From an uncultured Thalassotalea sp. (lineage in GTDB: Bacteria; Pseudomonadota; Gammaproteobacteria; Enterobacterales; Alteromonadaceae): 64,000 nucleotides of DNA. Where the stretch lies: contig CANLNK010000009.1 in the NCBI GenBank assembly GCA_947492575.1, positions 62,001-126,000 of the forward strand, in the 5' to 3' direction. Shown here in pieces: positions 16,991-26,122 of this stretch. The translations under genes were made by a program, and so were the position numbers. The notes beneath the pieces are model-generated. The model made no database searches and was not told where the DNA came from. It worked only from the letters and a program-made list of their open reading frames with translations. Position 1 is the first letter of the stretch. Each line of letters begins with the position of its first letter.

Positions 16991-19981
16991 CTAGAACTTG
17001 TAACGAACACCAAAGTTATAACGAGGTCCCATTTGCTGGATGTTCTTCACCATTAAAATATGGCGACCGTAAGAGCGAGTGTACTCGTCTGTTAGGTTTA
17101 AACCTTCAACAAATATCGTTAGATTCTCGTTGTAATCGTAACTGATGTTTGCATCTAACTGACCATAGTCTTCCACATATACTGGGTTTGAACCTTGACC
17201 ATCGTTCAAGCCTTGTAAGAAATCGTCACGCCAGTTGTAAGCAAGTCGCGCTTGAATACCGTCTTTGTCGTAAAACGCTACAATGTTGTACGAGTCACTT
17301 ACACCCAATAATGGAGTGTTTTCGTCACTGGCACTAGCATTGTCATATTCAACGTCGCTATCAACAATAGTGTAGTTAACAATGGCACCAAAACCTGAGT
17401 CACCGAATAAATGCTGAATCGCAAATTCGAAACCATCAACTTTATTTGAACCTTGGTTGAATGGTTGAGTTACGGTCACGCTTAATGGTGAGTTCTCAGT
17501 AGGGTGGCCCCAGATTTGGTTCTTAACCGGGTCTCCGCCTGGATCAACAATGACGTATTGACCATCGCCATAGTTCGCTGATAAGTATGCACGAATTGCG
17601 GTACTGTTTGATGGATCACCACCGGTTGCTGCTACCGCTTCTGCGTATCGCGCACCCTCAACAGGGCTGGTTACATCGTAAGGTTGCTCAGTTACTTCAC
17701 GAGAGCCAATAACGTTGTCGACATCTTTTTGGAAGAAACCTATCGAAGCGTAACTACCTTCTGCGTAGTAGTACTCAAGTGATAAATCAATATTATCTGA
17801 TTCAAGTGGCAAAAGACCCACGTTACCGCGTGAACCACGGCCATTGTCGACGTTACGTACTTCATCCAAGCTCGCACCTGCCGTTAGGTTACCGTAACCA
17901 GGGCGAGTGATTGTTTGGCTATATGAAGCACGGAAGATAACATCTTCAGCAACTTCAATGTCAAAATCGATGTTCGGCAACAAGTAATCGTAGTCACCTT
18001 CGTCAGTAAAGAATTGCGCATCACCACGAACGATGTTGAATTCGTTCGTTGATACCCAACCAATTGCTTCGATATCTGGCAGAAGGGTTTCAGACTCAAT
18101 ATCTGTTTGCTCGTAGCGTAAGCCAATGCTCAAGTTCGCTGGCATTTCACCAATGTCAAAGCTCATATTAGCGCTGACATAAGCACTCATAGACTCTTCC
18201 GTTGTGCGGCGGTCTGTTTCATAAGTGCTTGGTGCACAGATAACGTTGCCACATGGCCAATTTGTTGGGTCATTCGGATCGCCGTAAAGTGAACCAACTA
18301 AGTCAGCGATTGTTTCAAAGTCTACCGCCCAATATTGGTTAATCATGCTTGATTTATCACCAGGCAGGTTATCAAAGCGATCGACCATGGTATCCATGCT
18401 TGCCAATAAGAAAGCATCATCGATATCATCAGGTGAGCCTGTACCACCCCAGTTAGGGCGCTCAGCACGACCGAATGCATTGCGGTTTTCAACTTTGTTG
18501 TAACCGATACCAAAATCAACACTTTCAACTATGCCATCGTCAAATACGTATTGACCGTTTAATTGTATTTGGTCGATTTCAGACTTCATGTAACTGTTGC
18601 GGAAGCTGGTACCTGTGGTAACAACACCCTCAGGCGTTAAACCAGGCGTGCCATCAGGAAAGATAACTTCAACAACAGGGAAACCTGATGAAAAGTCAAC
18701 TCTGGTTTCTGCGCGTGTCCACGTCGCCAATTGAATAGTATTACTATTACCGTAAATACTGTCTGGCTGAGATTCAGCGCTTGAACTGTGGAAATCTAAT
18801 TCAAATGAAAGGTTCTCGTTAACTAAGTATTCAAGGTTTAAACCGATCGACTTGTTCTCGTTTACCTTTGCGCTTTGCTCTACTTGGCTTACTAAATCAG
18901 ATGGACCATCTACATCATGAAGAAGTAGGGGGGCTGCAACGTTGTCGCCATTTGGGTCTGTCCAAACTGAGCCTTGAGGTTGGCCTGCGTAGTTTAAGCT
19001 CATCCATACTGAGTGGATATTCTGATTAAGCTCTTCTTCGAGCTTAGAGTAGGTATAGTCTAATGTTGCAGTTAGGTTTTCAACAGGGCGGTACTGAAGC
19101 GTTAATTGACCGTTAGTACGGGTGCGCTCATTTTCACTGAAACCATAAAGCACGTTGTGAGGAACAGCGTAGGTAACACCGTCTGCCGGCACGTTAACTT
19201 GGTTAGGACCTTCACCTACTGAACCCCAGTCACCAACGCCACCTGTTTGTGGGCGCCAGCCATTATCAACACCGGCACGAGCTGAACCGCTATCACGTTG
19301 TTGGTAACTTGCAGTGACTGCTACACCAAACGTGTTATCTGCAAACGTGTTACTGTATAGCGCAGATAACTCAGGCGTAATACTTGAACCGTTTTCAGTA
19401 GATGTATCGTGCACACCTTTAATACCAATTGAAGCGCGTTCTTCGCCAATGACTAATGGCTTAATGGTAACTAGGTTGATTGTAGAACCGATACCACCTG
19501 TAGCGACAGATGCTTTCCCTGTTTTATATACTTCTACGGCGCTTACGCCTTCAGAAGCTAGGTTTGCAAAGTCAAATGAACGCGAGTCAGATGCACTTGT
19601 AGCGTTAATGTTTGCGGTCGGCATTTGACGACCGTTTAAGGTAACAACGTTATAATCTGGACCAAAGCCACGCACAGTTACTTTTGAACCTTCGCCGTTT
19701 TCACGGTCAATAGACACACCAGTAATACGTTGCAGTGATTCTGCTAAGTTAGTATCAGGGAATTTACCCATGTCTTCAGCATTAATGGCATCGACAACAC
19801 CTTTAGAGTTGCGTTTGATATCCATCGCTTTGACAAGACTACCTCGAATCCCCCGAACCTCAATAACTTCGACTTCGTCAGCGCTTTCCTCTGCCGCAAA
19901 AGCAGGACTGACTACAGAAGCACCTAAGATCAAAGATAAGCTAGTCGCTAATTTTGATCTGTTGAATCTGTTAGACATCAT
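16991..19981 (-). CDS. TonB-dependent receptor, carbohydrate type
   Basis: Outer-membrane active transporter of about 996 residues. I place the start at ATG 19981 because GAGGGAA lies just upstream; an earlier ATG at 20023 has no such site. After a signal peptide ending in SPAFA, a TonB-box-like VEVIEVRGIR precedes the plug domain (INAEDMGKFPDTNLAESLQR, VTVRGFGPDYNVVTLNGRQM, TGGIGSTINLVT). The 22-strand barrel ends with GPRYNFGVRYKF. This plug type is common in sugar-uptake receptors of Alteromonadales, Xanthomonas and Caulobacter. Two LacI-type operators (20036, 20094) lie upstream, so it is probably repressed in the absence of its sugar, together with the divergent symporter-phosphorylase operon. 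Confidence 0.93.
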   Translation of the reverse strand: MMSNRFNRSKLATSLSLILGASVVSPAFAAEESADEVEVIEVRGIRGSLVKAMDIKRNSKGVVDAINAEDMGKFPDTNLAESLQRITGVSIDRENGEGSKVTVRGFGPDYNVVTLNGRQMPTANINATSASDSRSFDFANLASEGVSAVEVYKTGKASVATGGIGSTINLVTIKPLVIGEERASIGIKGVHDTSTENGSSITPELSALYSNTFADNTFGVAVTASYQQRDSGSARAGVDNGWRPQTGGVGDWGSVGEGPNQVNVPADGVTYAVPHNVLYGFSENERTRTNGQLTLQYRPVENLTATLDYTYSKLEEELNQNIHSVWMSLNYAGQPQGSVWTDPNGDNVAAPLLLHDVDGPSDLVSQVEQSAKVNENKSIGLNLEYLVNENLSFELDFHSSSAESQPDSIYGNSNTIQLATWTRAETRVDFSSGFPVVEVIFPDGTPGLTPEGVVTTGTSFRNSYMKSEIDQIQLNGQYVFDDGIVESVDFGIGYNKVENRNAFGRAERPNWGGTGSPDDIDDAFLLASMDTMVDRFDNLPGDKSSMINQYWAVDFETIADLVGSLYGDPNDPTNWPCGNVICAPSTYETDRRTTEESMSAYVSANMSFDIGEMPANLSIGLRYEQTDIESETLLPDIEAIGWVSTNEFNIVRGDAQFFTDEGDYDYLLPNIDFDIEVAEDVIFRASYSQTITRPGYGNLTAGASLDEVRNVDNGRGSRGNVGLLPLESDNIDLSLEYYYAEGSYASIGFFQKDVDNVIGSREVTEQPYDVTSPVEGARYAEAVAATGGDPSNSTAIRAYLSANYGDGQYVIVDPGGDPVKNQIWGHPTENSPLSVTVTQPFNQGSNKVDGFEFAIQHLFGDSGFGAIVNYTIVDSDVEYDNASASDENTPLLGVSDSYNIVAFYDKDGIQARLAYNWRDDFLQGLNDGQGSNPVYVEDYGQLDANISYDYNENLTIFVEGLNLTDEYTRSYGRHILMVKNIQQMGPRYNFGVRYKF

Positions 19982-20035
19982 TATGATTTCCCTCGATTTC
20001 TGTTTTTTATCATTTTTTATCATTAGAATGACTGT

Positions 20036-20049
20036 TGTAAGCGCTTACA
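20036..20049. promoter_or_regulatory. LacI-type operator 1 (TonB receptor side)
   Basis: TGTAAGCGCTTACA is a perfect 14-bp palindrome with the central CG step typical of LacI-family repressor sites. It sits 55 bases upstream of the TonB receptor ATG. No LacI-family gene is in the window. Confidence 0.8.
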
Positions 20050-20093
20050 TTGGTGCTTAAAAAAAACCGAGCTCTCGAACGGCTATTTAATAT

Positions 20094-20107
20094 TGAAAGC
20101 GCTTACA
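20094..20107. promoter_or_regulatory. LacI-type operator 2 (TonB receptor side)
   Basis: TGAAAGCGCTTACA is the same palindrome with one changed position, 58 bases from operator 1. Confidence 0.75.
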
Positions 20108-20333
20108 TTAACTTAGATGAAAAAAAAATAATGATCAACAGTAAAGTGCACAAAAGTTACATATTTCGAGTTTTATTGGCCTTTTTAGATATTTTGCTTG
20201 CGATATTTTAACTTTTAAGCGCTTTAAGTATATAAATTGTAATAATTTTTCAAAGAGTTTCCCCTCTATTAACGGCAGTAACGTTGCGATTAAAAAATAT
20301 ACTTGTATTTTCATCAGCCCACGCTTATATTTT

Positions 20334-20347
20334 TGTAAGCGCTTACA
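20334..20347. promoter_or_regulatory. LacI-type operator 3 (symporter side)
   Basis: A second exact copy of TGTAAGCGCTTACA, upstream of the plus-strand symporter operon. Confidence 0.8.
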
Positions 20348-20412
20348 TTTTTGTTGTGAAGTAAACTCAATATAAGAATTAAGTTTCCATATGCTTTGTC
20401 AAAAACCATAAA

Positions 20413-20426
20413 TGAAAGCGCTTACC
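20413..20426. promoter_or_regulatory. LacI-type operator 4 (symporter side)
   Basis: TGAAAGCGCTTACC keeps the AAGCGCTT core, 79 bases from operator 3. The arrangement mirrors the receptor side (one perfect and one imperfect site per promoter). Confidence 0.72.
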
Positions 20427-20447
20427 TAATTTATAAGTTTAATTTAT

Positions 20448-20469
20448 TAGCTACCGGGGGAGGTAGCTA
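20448..20469 (+). other. Hairpin in the probable 5' leader of the symporter operon
   Basis: TAGCTACC (20448-20455), loop GGGGGA, GGTAGCTA (20462-20469): a perfect 8-bp stem. It is 160 bases upstream of the GTG start and lacks a T run, so it is more likely a leader RNA structure than a terminator. Confidence 0.4.
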
Positions 20470-20628
20470 GCAGAAGTAGCTGATGCAGAAGGTAAGTTCT
20501 AAGTAATCATTAGCCATGTAGCCGAGTTAGATACAGGTTGGGTAAATAAAACTTTTTGTTTTCGGAAAAATATATCGTTGAGATCGCCAAGTTCTTCAAC
20601 GAATAAATAATTATAAACGGAGCACAAG

Positions 20629-22092
20629 GTGTTAACGACTTCAACAAATAAACTCTCGATAAGAGAAAAGCTAGGCTATGCCTGTGGTGATGTCGCGTCT
20701 AATTTTTATTGGCGTGTTTTTGACGTTTTCCTCTTTATTTTTTATACCGACGTTTTTGGCCTTCCTGCAGCAACTGTTGGCACTATGATGCTGGTTACCC
20801 GTATCATTGATGCAGTATCCGACCCCCTGATGGGAGCGATTTCTGATAGAACACGCACAAAATACGGAAAGTTTAGGCCCTATCTACTCTGGGGTATTTT
20901 ACCCATTGTGAGTGCTGGCGTCTTAACCTTTACGGTGCCAGATCTTGATGAATCAGGAAAAGTCATTTGGGCGTATTCAACCTATATATTTATGATGTTG
21001 GCTTATACCTTCATCAATGTACCTTACGGCGCACTTCTCGGGGTAATTTCATCGGATAGTCAACAACGAACAGCCTTGACCAGCTTTCGATTTATCGGCG
21101 CTTTCTCTGGCGGTAGTTTGGTGGCATTTTTTACGCCTGAACTCGTTACTTCACTGGGTGCTGGCGATGATGCTAAAGGCTGGCAATTAACCATGTTGAT
21201 TTATGGAGCAATTGCAGCGTGTCTGTTTATAATTACGTTTGCATCTGTGAAAGAGCGAATTGTCCCTCCAATAGACCAGAAAACACCCGTCAAAACAGAC
21301 GTAAAAGATCTATTTAACAATAAGCCGTGGTGCATTTTGTTTGTGCTGGCACTTGTCATTATGGTGACAATTTCTTTGCGCGCTAGTTCGGGCACTTTCT
21401 ACTTTAAGTACTACGTTGGTGAAGAATCTCTGATCGGCAGTTTTACCACGGTATATTTAGTTGCACTTGGCATAGGTGCCGCATTAACGCCGATATTGAC
21501 AGGGTATATGGATAAGAAACGACTACTCATGTTGTTGATGACGGTTGTGGCTTTACTGTCATTTACTTTCTATTTCATCCCAAAAGAACAAATTACGTTA
21601 ATGTTCGTAATGCAGGCATTGATAGGCTTGGCATTGGGCCCAAAATCACCCTTGGTTTTTTCCATGTATGCGGATACCGCAGATTATTCTGAGTGGAAAA
21701 ATGGCAGAAGGGCGACCGCAATGGTTTTCTCAGCCGCTGCTTTTGCCCAAAAATTGGGTGGTGCGCTTGCTGGGGCAACAATAGGCTGGGTGTTGGCAAG
21801 CATGGGATACGTCGCGAATGCCGCTCAGTCAACCGATTCAGAGTTTGGTATTTTACTCCTGATGACGGTTATACCTGCAACTTTCGCTATTGTCGCGGTA
21901 TTTATCGTCAGACTTTACCCGCTCTCTCAATTGCGTCTTGCTGAGATTCAACAAGCGCTTAGCAATCTTCGACAAAAAGACGCTCAGCCGTCAAATGAGC
22001 AAGTCGCTGATGGATATGAGTCTACTTCAGATAGCCTGACGCTGGAGATAGAAACACCTGCAAGCAATGTAAATGTGGTTAAGCCTAAATGA
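20629..22092 (+). CDS. GPH-family glycoside:cation symporter (MFS)
   Basis: A 487-residue inner-membrane symporter of the MelB/XylP type. REKLGYACGDVASNFYWRVFDVFLFIFYTDVFGL begins helix 1 in the standard way for this family, split here across residues about 12-45, and DPLMGAISDRTRTKYGKFRPYLLW (about 64-87) is the conserved loop 2-3. About twelve hydrophobic segments follow. It starts with GTG, behind GGAG. Its stop overlaps the next start (ATGA), so it is coupled to the GH94-like phosphorylase. The gene pair suggests import of a disaccharide that is then split phosphorolytically in the cytoplasm. LacI-type operators lie upstream. Confidence 0.92.
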   Translation: MLTTSTNKLSIREKLGYACGDVASNFYWRVFDVFLFIFYTDVFGLPAATVGTMMLVTRIIDAVSDPLMGAISDRTRTKYGKFRPYLLWGILPIVSAGVLTFTVPDLDESGKVIWAYSTYIFMMLAYTFINVPYGALLGVISSDSQQRTALTSFRFIGAFSGGSLVAFFTPELVTSLGAGDDAKGWQLTMLIYGAIAACLFIITFASVKERIVPPIDQKTPVKTDVKDLFNNKPWCILFVLALVIMVTISLRASSGTFYFKYYVGEESLIGSFTTVYLVALGIGAALTPILTGYMDKKRLLMLLMTVVALLSFTFYFIPKEQITLMFVMQALIGLALGPKSPLVFSMYADTADYSEWKNGRRATAMVFSAAAFAQKLGGALAGATIGWVLASMGYVANAAQSTDSEFGILLLMTVIPATFAIVAVFIVRLYPLSQLRLAEIQQALSNLRQKDAQPSNEQVADGYESTSDSLTLEIETPASNVNVVKPK

Positions 22093-24443
22093 AACAAGTA
22101 ACACAATCGAAACCTGTATTCACTCAAGACGATCAGAGCGTTTCGCTTTATTCGCCGACTTCGATGCCATTGAGCTATGGTTATTTGTATAATGAGGTGA
22201 TGTTATTGCAGCTCAATTGCCAAGGGTACGCTCGATCGCAATTTATGCAGCCTGAACCAGCGAAATACAGTTTTGCACCTATGCTGGAAGCTAAAACATT
22301 TATTCAGCCAGAGCAAAATTACTTTGATCATCATCCAGGCAGGTTCTTTTATATAAAAGATAAGCATCACCAGCAACTTTATTCTGTGCCTTATGCGCCT
22401 TGTAAAATAGCGCCGGACGAATATAAATTTAGTCAACGCAAAGACAAAGTCGTGTGGGAGGTATCGAATCATGGAATTGATTTTGAGCTTTCTGTCGAGC
22501 TATCCGACAAGCTAGTCGCTGAATTCTGGCAGCTGAAAGTCACTAATAATAATTCAAAAGAAAGAGACCTTAGCCTTTATCCCTGTTTCTCTATCGGCTA
22601 TCAATCTTGGATGAATAGAGAAGCCTGTTTTGATAGCGCGTTGGACGCAATTGTTGCGTCATCGATAACACCATATCAGAAACTTGAAGAGTACTATCAA
22701 AACAAAGCATTGAAAGACACTAGCTTTTTACTGTCTGAATCTACCCCAGATAGTTGGTGTTGTCTTCGCAATGCGTTTGAGGGTGAAAAGGGCTTACATC
22801 AGCCACAAGCCTTGCTATCCGAACAACTACCGAAGAAAAACGCTTTTTATGAAGACCCAGTCGCTGCCATGCAGTTTGATTTGGCGCTACAGCCAAAGCA
22901 AAGCAAAACATTTCGTTTCGTTTTTGGCGCTGCGAAAGATCGTGCTGAGGTGCTTGAGGTCAAGAAACAAGGGTTTGCTGCAAAAAAAGGTGCAGGATTT
23001 ACGACACGATTCAATGTAACCGATGATTCAACGTTGGGGCCTATGATAAATACGTGGGTGCCTAATCAAGTGAACTATCATAGCAAGTTGCACCGATTAT
23101 CGACCGATCCACAAACTCGAAACTTATTACAGGACGCAATCGGTAGCTGTTTCATGGAACCGAGTCTAGCCAAAAATGCATTGATTCTTGCGCTATCACA
23201 GCAACAAAGCAATGGTGAAATGCCTGATGGTGTGTTACTCAATGCGAATGCAGAATTAAAGTACATTAATCAGGTGCCGCATGCAGATGCTAATATTTGG
23301 CTACCAATTTTGCTTCAAGCCTATTTGGATGAAACAAATGATGTCGATTTATTAATGCAGCAAGTCCCATTTGCTGATGCTAGTGTGTTTGCGCCTGTAT
23401 ATCGACACATTGAGTTAGCGCTTGATTTTGTCCTCGGCAAACGTGATCAACGGGGGCTCTGTTATATTGAACAAGGAGACTGGTGCGACCCGCTTAATAT
23501 GGCAGGTCATAAAGGCTTGGGCGTATCTAGTTGGTTGACGATGGCACTGTCTTTCTCCATAAAATGTTGGATAGATATCGTGTCACACTACGGTCAAGCT
23601 ATCGCAGAGCTGAAAGATAGAATAGGCGAGTTGGAAGAGCAGCAGGCGTTACTTAATGACGCCATTAACCAATACTGTTGGCATCAAGACTGGTATAGCC
23701 GAGGCATAACCGATGAAGGACGACCATTTGGCACCGCTGATGATAGAGAAGGACGAATTTATCTTAATCCTCAAAGCTGGGCATTGCTTTGCGGAGCCGC
23801 AACATTGGCGAAAAAGTTCAGCCTGCTAAATGAAGTGGAGCGTCAATTGAATACGCCATTTGGTACCATGATGCTTGCCCCAAGCTATACCAAGTTCCAA
23901 GAAGATATTGGTCGTTTAACTCAAAAGTATCCGGGTACCGCTGAAAATGGCTCTGTTTATAACCATGCTGCGATTTTCTATGCCTACGCGCTGTATCAGG
24001 TTGGTGAACACAATCAAGCCTATCAAGTACTCGTGAAGTTAATGCCCAATGAGCAAGATATATTGCAGCGCGGGCAATTACCTAACTTTATCCCCAATTA
24101 CTATCGTGGCGCCTACTATCAATTGCCAAGTCATGCTGGTCGTTCAAGCCACCTCATGAACACTGGCACAGTTGCTTGGTTCTATCGGTGCGTCATAGAA
24201 GAGCTTTATGGCCTCAAGGGAAGAGCAGGTAAATTACAAGTTAATCCCAAGCTGCCAGACTGCATTAATCGATTGGCTGGACAACGGGAGTTCATAGGAG
24301 CTAATTTTGAATTCGTTATCGAAAAAGCTTCAATTGAAAAGTTAACTGTTTGGCTTGACGGTCACAAGTTAGCTGGCAATATCGTCAGCGACTTTAAGGC
24401 AGGAAAAACGTACCAGTTACAGGTTAAGGTGCCCAGTCTGTGA
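22089..24443 (+). CDS. GH94-like glycoside phosphorylase
   Basis: A 784-residue cytoplasmic enzyme of the cellobiose/chitobiose-phosphorylase superfamily (GH94 and relatives). No signal peptide. The N-terminal half is a beta-sandwich domain (LSYGYLYNEVMLLQ...), the second half an (alpha/alpha)6 barrel carrying GDWCDPLNMAGHKGLGVSSW. Asp464 or Asp467 of the GDWCD motif is the expected proton donor. ADANIWLPILLQAYLDETND and GTAENGSVYNHAAIFYAYAL are further barrel signatures. The acceptor specificity cannot be read from sequence; the variant motif GDWCDPLN rather than GDWND suggests it is not a classical cellobiose phosphorylase. It overlaps the symporter by four bases and is followed by a CBM9-like protein gene. 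Confidence 0.82.
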   Translation: MKQVTQSKPVFTQDDQSVSLYSPTSMPLSYGYLYNEVMLLQLNCQGYARSQFMQPEPAKYSFAPMLEAKTFIQPEQNYFDHHPGRFFYIKDKHHQQLYSVPYAPCKIAPDEYKFSQRKDKVVWEVSNHGIDFELSVELSDKLVAEFWQLKVTNNNSKERDLSLYPCFSIGYQSWMNREACFDSALDAIVASSITPYQKLEEYYQNKALKDTSFLLSESTPDSWCCLRNAFEGEKGLHQPQALLSEQLPKKNAFYEDPVAAMQFDLALQPKQSKTFRFVFGAAKDRAEVLEVKKQGFAAKKGAGFTTRFNVTDDSTLGPMINTWVPNQVNYHSKLHRLSTDPQTRNLLQDAIGSCFMEPSLAKNALILALSQQQSNGEMPDGVLLNANAELKYINQVPHADANIWLPILLQAYLDETNDVDLLMQQVPFADASVFAPVYRHIELALDFVLGKRDQRGLCYIEQGDWCDPLNMAGHKGLGVSSWLTMALSFSIKCWIDIVSHYGQAIAELKDRIGELEEQQALLNDAINQYCWHQDWYSRGITDEGRPFGTADDREGRIYLNPQSWALLCGAATLAKKFSLLNEVERQLNTPFGTMMLAPSYTKFQEDIGRLTQKYPGTAENGSVYNHAAIFYAYALYQVGEHNQAYQVLVKLMPNEQDILQRGQLPNFIPNYYRGAYYQLPSHAGRSSHLMNTGTVAWFYRCVIEELYGLKGRAGKLQVNPKLPDCINRLAGQREFIGANFEFVIEKASIEKLTVWLDGHKLAGNIVSDFKAGKTYQLQVKVPSL

Positions 24444-24469
24444 ATAGTCTAGAAACAATTAATAGGTAA

Positions 24470-25303
24470 TTGAAAAAATTGAACAAAAAACAAATATTAG
24501 TGAAAAGCACATTGCTCTCTCTAATTATAGCGAGTACGGGTTTAACTTTCGCAGCAACAAGCGCCGATAATGAGATGTATATTGAGCATGCACCTATATA
24601 CGTAGAGCGAGCTTCGAAGCCTATAACCATTGACGGCAAAATGACTGAGGCTCAATGGGACAAGGCGAAATGGCTGCCTATCAATAATCTTTTATTGGGT
24701 GAACAGCCTTCAAAAGCTGACTTTACGGGTGACTATAAGCTGTTATGGGATCAAGACTATTTATATTTACTCGCTAGAATCGTTGACGACGTTTTGTTTG
24801 ATAAAGAACCAGATCCTACTAAAGCTTATTGGGATGATGACTGTTTAGAAATATTCATTGATGAAGATAATTCAGGTGGTGGTCATTTATATAATTTCAA
24901 TGCCTTTGCTTACCACTTAGCACTTGATACGCAAGTAGCAGATATTGCTCCCAAAAAAAACGGTGGTATTCCTGCCGTATTTAACGATCATGTGATTAAC
25001 CGCTGGCAGAGAGGCAGCGCAAATGTGAATGGTGAAGGCGGGCCTGAACAGCAAGCTATTTATTGGGAAGCAGCAATCAAACTTTATAGTGCCGACTATG
25101 TCCATCGCCTCAAGGAACCAGAAACTCACCGCGTTTTGAATCAGCAGGGCAAAAAGCTAGGCTTTATGCTTGCGTATTGTGACAATGATGGCTCTGATTA
25201 CCGCGAGAGTTTTATCGGCTCTCACCCTATCAAACCAATTAACGGTGATAAAAATTTAGGCTACAAAACCGCTGATGTGTTTGGTGAAATAATCCTTAAA
25301 TAA
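24470..25303 (+). CDS. Secreted CBM9-like sugar-binding protein
   Basis: A 277-residue exported protein. No ATG is in place; TTG at 24470 (KKLNKKQILVKSTLLSLIIA) begins a signal peptide cut near LTFAA. The rest is one family-9 carbohydrate-binding-like domain: KPITIDGKMTEAQWDKAKW, LLWDQDYLYLLARIVDDVLF, WDDDCLEIFIDEDNSGGG and GFMLAYCDNDGSDYRESFIGS. Such stand-alone domains bind glucans or oligosaccharides at the cell surface or in the periplasm. It is the third gene of the operon that starts at 20629 and probably assists capture of the sugar imported by the TonB receptor. Confidence 0.82.
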   Translation: MKKLNKKQILVKSTLLSLIIASTGLTFAATSADNEMYIEHAPIYVERASKPITIDGKMTEAQWDKAKWLPINNLLLGEQPSKADFTGDYKLLWDQDYLYLLARIVDDVLFDKEPDPTKAYWDDDCLEIFIDEDNSGGGHLYNFNAFAYHLALDTQVADIAPKKNGGIPAVFNDHVINRWQRGSANVNGEGGPEQQAIYWEAAIKLYSADYVHRLKEPETHRVLNQQGKKLGFMLAYCDNDGSDYRESFIGSHPIKPINGDKNLGYKTADVFGEIILK

Positions 25304-25393
25304 GCGAGCGATTAGTTAATAGTTATTAGTCAATAATGCTAGTACTTTTTGATTAAAAGAGGGCATGGAGCATACGCATACGCTTTTATGCTC

Positions 25394-25999
25394 TCATAGT
25401 TTTTGAACAGCAGTGTTCTGCGGCGACAAGGACTTGGGAAGAGTTCTTGGTCTTAGGTATTTGTGTACTTGTGCCAAGGTATCTTCATTGGTTTCGCGAA
25501 GCAGCGGAAAAAGAATCACAAGCACTGCTGCTGCGACGCCTTTAGCTTGAGTAGAGACTAAACCTAACATTTCTTCTATTAATAGCCCAACCGAATTAAG
25601 TAATGCATGTCCTTGTTTATATGAACTAAGTGATAAGAAATCCGGCTGGTTAACTATCGCTGAAATGGCGTCTAATGTTTGTTCAAAGTGATTATTGATA
25701 AGTGCTAGTATGGGCGTCGCTCTTGAACTGACTACCATAGGTTTTACGATATCTTTAGATACCTCTTGCCAATAATTTTGAGGCAAATAACAAACACTGT
25801 AGTACGCAAAATTCTTTAGATAACGAGCTGTTAGGTGGTGCTCTCTATCTGTAATAGTGTTAGTAAATGTAAGCGTAACAAAGGCTTTTACATCAAGTGT
25901 TACCAGTGGTGCCATCAACTCAAAAAACTCTTCTTGAGTAAAGTAACGATGAAATTGGTAAGGAAAGTTGCCTTTACGTGCAGCTTGCATTTCTGCCAT
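25394..25999 (-). CDS. Conserved-looking hypothetical protein, helical
   Basis: A 201-residue, mostly helical protein that I do not recognise. It has no signal peptide. YFTQEEFFELMAPLVTLDVKAFVTLTFTN is near the N-terminus, and a hydrophobic region (GLIIEEMLGLVSTQAKGVAAAVLVILFPLL as seen at about residues 136-166) could be a weak membrane-associated helix pair. It is convergent with the CBM9-like gene and is transcribed separately from the glutathione transferase. Coding status is supported by length, codon pattern and an ATG start; no function is proposed. Confidence 0.65.
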   Translation of the reverse strand: MAEMQAARKGNFPYQFHRYFTQEEFFELMAPLVTLDVKAFVTLTFTNTITDREHHLTARYLKNFAYYSVCYLPQNYWQEVSKDIVKPMVVSSRATPILALINNHFEQTLDAISAIVNQPDFLSLSSYKQGHALLNSVGLLIEEMLGLVSTQAKGVAAAVLVILFPLLRETNEDTLAQVHKYLRPRTLPKSLSPQNTAVQKL

Positions 26000-26122
26000 A
26001 ACTTTAGCCCCGTGTTACATAGTTGATTATTGGTTAAACGTTGATATCAGAACAATAGCTAGGAAAGAATAAGGGCGATGATACATCTAGTGTTAAACGC
26101 CCTTGTTTTACTAAAGAAGAGT

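Larger units (their letters stand above)
19982..20628. other. Divergent regulatory region of the sugar locus (no gene)
   Basis: This 647-base AT-rich stretch separates the TonB receptor from the symporter operon. It contains four strong LacI-type operators listed separately, a weaker TTAAGCGCTTTAA at 20215, and a hairpin at 20448-20469. I see no coding potential. Confidence 0.8.
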
